64,000 bases of DNA from Thamnaconus septentrionalis (taxonomy: Eukaryota; Chordata; Actinopteri; Tetraodontiformes; Monacanthidae): positions 17,384,001 to 17,448,000 of the forward strand of contig CM020511.1 in NCBI GenBank assembly GCA_009823395.1, given 5' to 3'. The notes under the pieces are model-generated. The model had not been told where the DNA came from. It ran no database searches and worked only from the letters and a program-made list of their open reading frames with translations. Below, piece after piece: positions 60,645-64,000 of this stretch (its first letter is position 1; each line of letters begins with the position of its first letter). The position numbers and the translations under genes are program-made.

Positions 60645-60665
60645 AAAAAAAAAAAAAAAAAAAAA
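60645..60665 (+). repeat. A21 homopolymer followed by (AT)n
   Basis: Twenty-one A residues run into TATATATTTT. The minus-strand Phe-run frame across it is an artefact. Confidence 0.97.
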
Positions 60666-60778
60666 TATATATTTTCTCCAGGAGGTCAATAAAGCATCTA
60701 TGCAATCATCTAATCTAAACATCTTCTACCACTAAAGTTAACACACACCACAACGTTGAAGCCTGATTAAAATGCACC

Positions 60779-60831
60779 ATCATATAGGAGGATGTTAACT
60801 GATACATTAACATCCTCCAACTGTATATGAT
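60779..60831. other. Long hairpin-forming inverted repeat
   Basis: GGAGGATGTTAA (60787-60798) pairs with TTAACATCCTCC (60807-60818) across an 8-base loop. An outer ATCATATA (60779-60786) pairs with TATATGAT (60824-60831) past a 5-base bulge, so 20 of the base pairs form one stem. Its size is short for a microRNA precursor and nearer a fold-back or MITE relic. The seed regions match no microRNA I know. Confidence 0.6.
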
Positions 60832-62639
60832 AGATGTTACAGTCTGATAGCACACTCACACTGTTATGCCACAATGGTGTCAGTGGGGGAGTGAAGTTAG
60901 TACCATTTGTGCATCATCACTTAGTCATCGCTCCACATTCAACTACAGAGTGGATGAATTCTACTCTCTCTCTGTCTCTCTCCCGCTCTTTCTTTCTCAA
61001 ACTTCAGGTATTTCACCCAGAAGTATGTGGTTTGGAGCCCATGCAGTGACCTCTTCCTTTTGCACATTACTCCTTTGATCGGGTGGAACACAGAGCTAAA
61101 TTAAACAGGCAAACAGCTGACGTGCAGCACAGCTGTAGCCGCTGTTACTTATTTCTGTTGTTTGTGAACATTGTCTTTTCTGTTCTGCTGCTCTGGATGG
61201 GAACAGAAAGACATCAGTGTTGCACTTCTTCCATATTTCAACAGGCTGGCAAACACACAGGAAGCTCCTGAGCCCCGAAAACAAGCCAGACAAACCAAGA
61301 GGAACTTGCCTGTGTGTTCCAGTGGTGTTTGTGTTTGCTTCACAGCCATCCAGCGGGAGCATCTCAGTGTCATGCAGGGAGCCAGGCAGGTTGAGATGAG
61401 AACACAAAGGGAAACAGACCCCCCCCGACGCCGCTTCAACCTCCATTCTTATGCCAGGCAGGGAGAAATGAATTATTAAATAGAGATGCTGCAGCTCACG
61501 GAGAAACCTGTGTGAACAAGGTTGGTATGAAAATAACAGCAGAAGCGCACGCCGTCGGAGCAAAACGAAGGAGAGCAAGTTTTATGAGACAGTAAAATTC
61601 ACACTGAGGCAGACGGAGAAAATAATCTGCTCCGCCGCTCTCTGCACCCGCTGCACCTTCGCCCCCGATGAGCTGAGCATGGAACAGCCACGCATGGCGA
61701 CAGGCAGACATGGAGATGTTGTCATACCTCTGCCACCCCCTCTGGCTGAGCCCTTATCCTCCCCGCTGTGGTTTTTACTGGGCCACTGACTACAGCAGTC
61801 AGCCTGCTCCGCTGTGGCTGCTGCCTGCACGTCTCCCCGCCGAGGAGTCAGCTGAGCGAGGCATGAGACTGCACATCCAGCAGACTGCACACAGTTCACA
61901 GGGGCTCAACGCACAGAGGAGCGTCGGGGGTGTCGGGAAAATCTGGTCTCATCTTAAAGGATTCACACACAGTGAGAGGGATGCAACAGTTTATTTGGGG
62001 GTCGTGTGTGTGTGTGTGTGTGGGGGGGGGGGGTATTCAATGTCTGAGTCACAGTTCAGAGGCAGTGCATGTCAAAATTACAACATGGCAGAGCTGCAGG
62101 GCGGTGTTTCCGGGGGATTCTGACGACTAAATCTGGGCTTTGATCCCCATTCTGATCAAGGGCCGCGCAGAAAAGAAAGACTCATTTTGCAAAATGAAAT
62201 GTCATGGAAAATGGAGTCACATTTAATCCAAGGTTGTATAAGTGAGGATGAACCTATAACCTAAATACAGTACATACATATCACTTGTGTGTAATACAAC
62301 TCAAACCCCCTGTTCCTTAAAACCCCATGACTCTTGCACTGAGTTTGCGCCGCTGGTGTGACAACATGCACATGACTTTGGCGCTCAAGTGTTTACGTGA
62401 CAGTGTTTACAGTCACTGTAAAGCTAGAAGTTATACAGCCAATTAAGGTCTGGAAAAAAAATGCTGGTGAAACGCTGCAAGGTCTTAGCAGCTTCGTTAA
62501 ACCGGCTCTGTGTTTGGTGCACAGTGTGCTGCTTTTCCTATTTTCCGCACCCTGCCTCGACAGATGATTAAATGCATTGAGAGGCTTTTTGGGGGGTGTG
62601 GTGGGGGTTGGGTTATCTGGCACATCAATATCACCTCTC

Positions 62640-62980
62640 CTGCCACCCTCTTACTGTAAATCACAGCCTACACCATTAGGCCTTATTTCTGTAATCAGCA
62701 ATGTAAACTAAGTGCAGTAGATTGCATTTAATGCTCGCGAAACTCATAAACAACTCATTACACACTGACAATCAAAGTGATTTGGCCCCGCAGCCTTTAT
62801 ATAAATGGAAGCATTTGACTGCATTAACTAACCAAACTAATAAATTGCCTGAAATGGCTTGCTGTGTGCAGATTATCATAATGCTGTGAGTACGCAACTG
62901 TGTACAAATAGGTATTTCAAGTTCAACTTTGGAATTATGATTTGACCAATGCATTTGCAATATCAACAGAAAATAACATC
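62640..62980. other. Candidate conserved non-coding element
   Basis: TCTGTAATCAGC, GATTGCATTTAATGC, GCATTAACTAACC, AACTAATAAATTGCC and CAGATTATCATAATGC occur in repeat-free DNA. It follows a G-rich stretch near 62.59 kb. Confidence 0.38.
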
Positions 62981-63494
62981 TTACAGATGATGCAGCAGCA
63001 AAGCCCCATTATACGATATCTCTCAAGAATTGTCCTTATTATACTGATTATTTATTTGTTTGTTTGTTTATCTATTTATTTATATGACTGAAATGTGGTG
63101 ATTTATTGTCCCCACACGAACCAGAACTGTTGGAATGCATGAAATATTATAAGTTATTTACACATTTACAAAAGAAAATCCTGTCTGTGCACCAAGAAAT
63201 TTCACACTGCGAAATAAATTGTTGTGAAGCAGTAACACAACAGTTTAATCATTACGTCAAGGAATCCAAGATGTGCAATCTTTAGGATGTGATTAGGATT
63301 TAGCATTACTTATTGGGATGAATGGTTTCCTATTCCCTACCACTGAACCTGATGGGAGACGAGACGTGACGTGAACGTTTATTGGAGATGTATCTGTTGA
63401 TGCAGATGATGCAGACGAACAGTGTCTGGCCTGACTGCAGGGGTGCCCGTGTCATGTGCTTTAATTTTATGCATCACATTTCAACCCCATGCAC

Positions 63495-63543
<49 letters not shown>

Positions 63544-64000
63544 GTGGACATGCACTTGCCGTAGACAGGCAGACATGCTTGTCAGCTATGCTGCAGGGCC
63601 CATGGCTGGCTGCTGTTAAACCAGCCCTTCCCCCCACAAAAAAAGGTCTGTCTGGGAGAGGGGGAGGGGAATTCATGACTGTCTGAGCACCAGACAGCCA
63701 GCATACAGGACACACACATAGACACACACACACTCACACAACAGGAGAGAATAGAGGAAGGGGGAATTTTCTCTTTAAAAAAAAAGAGAAAATAAAAGAA
63801 ATAAAGAGCAATTTGCCTCAGAAGAACCCTGAAATTTGTCTTCTGAAGTGATTGCCATTGATTCTCTAAGAAGCCACCTTTATTTTTTATTTTTTTTTTT
63901 TTTTTTCTAAAGCCTCCCGTCCCTATTCAGCCAATTAAGGTGACCCTGGTCTGTGTGCAGCTTTTCATTAATGATGTAAACGAGCAACATTTTATACTTG
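62981..64000. other. Non-coding stretch to the window end
   Basis: (TTTG/TTTA)n near 63055, the CA array at 63.5 kb, further CA runs at 63711-63740, and A- and T-tracts at 63776 and 63888. No supported gene. Confidence 0.6.
63499..63541 (+). repeat. (CA)n microsatellite, about 21 units
   Basis: This is a pure CA array. Short CA runs recur at 63711-63740. Confidence 0.99.

Larger units (their letters stand above)
59300..62639. other. Non-coding stretch
   Basis: Two A21 tracts, an imperfect AGC/AGT triplet tract (59785-59840), the pentamer run GCGAGGCGAGGCGAG near 60433, the 60779 hairpin, and a TG run into about 12 G at 62005-62031. Frames of 100-160 codons have no recognisable domains. Confidence 0.6.

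Noticed and set aside
60360..60722. 120-codon minus-strand frame ending in a Phe run, possible retrocopy
   Set aside because: The Phe run is the A21 tract. No poly(A) signal, target duplication or parent protein could be recognised.
1..64000. CRISPR array, operons, tRNA or rRNA genes
   Set aside because: Tandem arrays are simple microsatellites without spacers. No A/B-box or GTTCGAATCC-type T-arm, no rRNA core and no prokaryotic gene spacing were seen.

Overview
This is vertebrate nuclear DNA and most likely a teleost fish, probably percomorph. It has no prokaryotic gene layout. It carries more than twenty (CA/TG)n arrays, several of 40-55 bp, a 199-bp GATA/GACA array, long homopolymers, and relics of interspersed repeats of the kind common in ray-finned fish genomes. 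I found no exon I could assign to a known protein family. Nearly all open frames are chance frames or translated dinucleotide repeats (His-Thr or Val-Cys runs). The best reading is intergenic or deep intronic sequence.

Layout: 1-9.5 kb is mostly featureless single-copy sequence with one decayed dispersed repeat (about 5.03-5.36 kb) and CA arrays. From 9.5 to 41 kb, blocks rich in homeodomain-type cores (TAATTA, ATTTGCAT), poor in simple repeats and moderate in base composition look like conserved non-coding elements: about 9.56-10.16, 13.99-14.42, 19.2-19.74, 22.18-22.6, 26.64-26.99, 34.38-34.6, 35.62-36.44, 39.03-39.44 and 40.85-41.14 kb. They are separated by simple repeats and ordinary sequence. 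From 41.4 to 48.6 kb the DNA is GC- and simple-repeat-rich, with strong G-quadruplex and Z-DNA potential near 44.8-45.3 kb. Further candidate elements lie at 48.88-49.29, 50.0-50.56, 54.2-55.4 and 62.64-62.98 kb. A CpG-rich zone at about 58.5-59.3 kb has good minus-strand 5' splice sites and could be a promoter with non-coding first exons. If so, much of the window to its left would be the first intron of a minus-strand gene.

The clearest discrete element is a 942-bp non-autonomous hAT transposon at 17748-18689. It has a perfect 8-bp target-site duplication, 15-bp terminal inverted repeats with one mismatch, and a broken N-terminal transposase frame on the minus strand.

The candidate regulatory elements are called from composition and motifs alone. 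Alignment to other fish and tetrapod genomes is the decisive test. I did not find a convincing new multi-gene system. The items worth following up are the hAT element, several unusual palindromes and motif clusters (10.03-10.11, 36.99-37.03, 48.95-48.97, 60.78-60.83 kb), the candidate minus-strand promoter, and one short acidic open frame at 15.60 kb.
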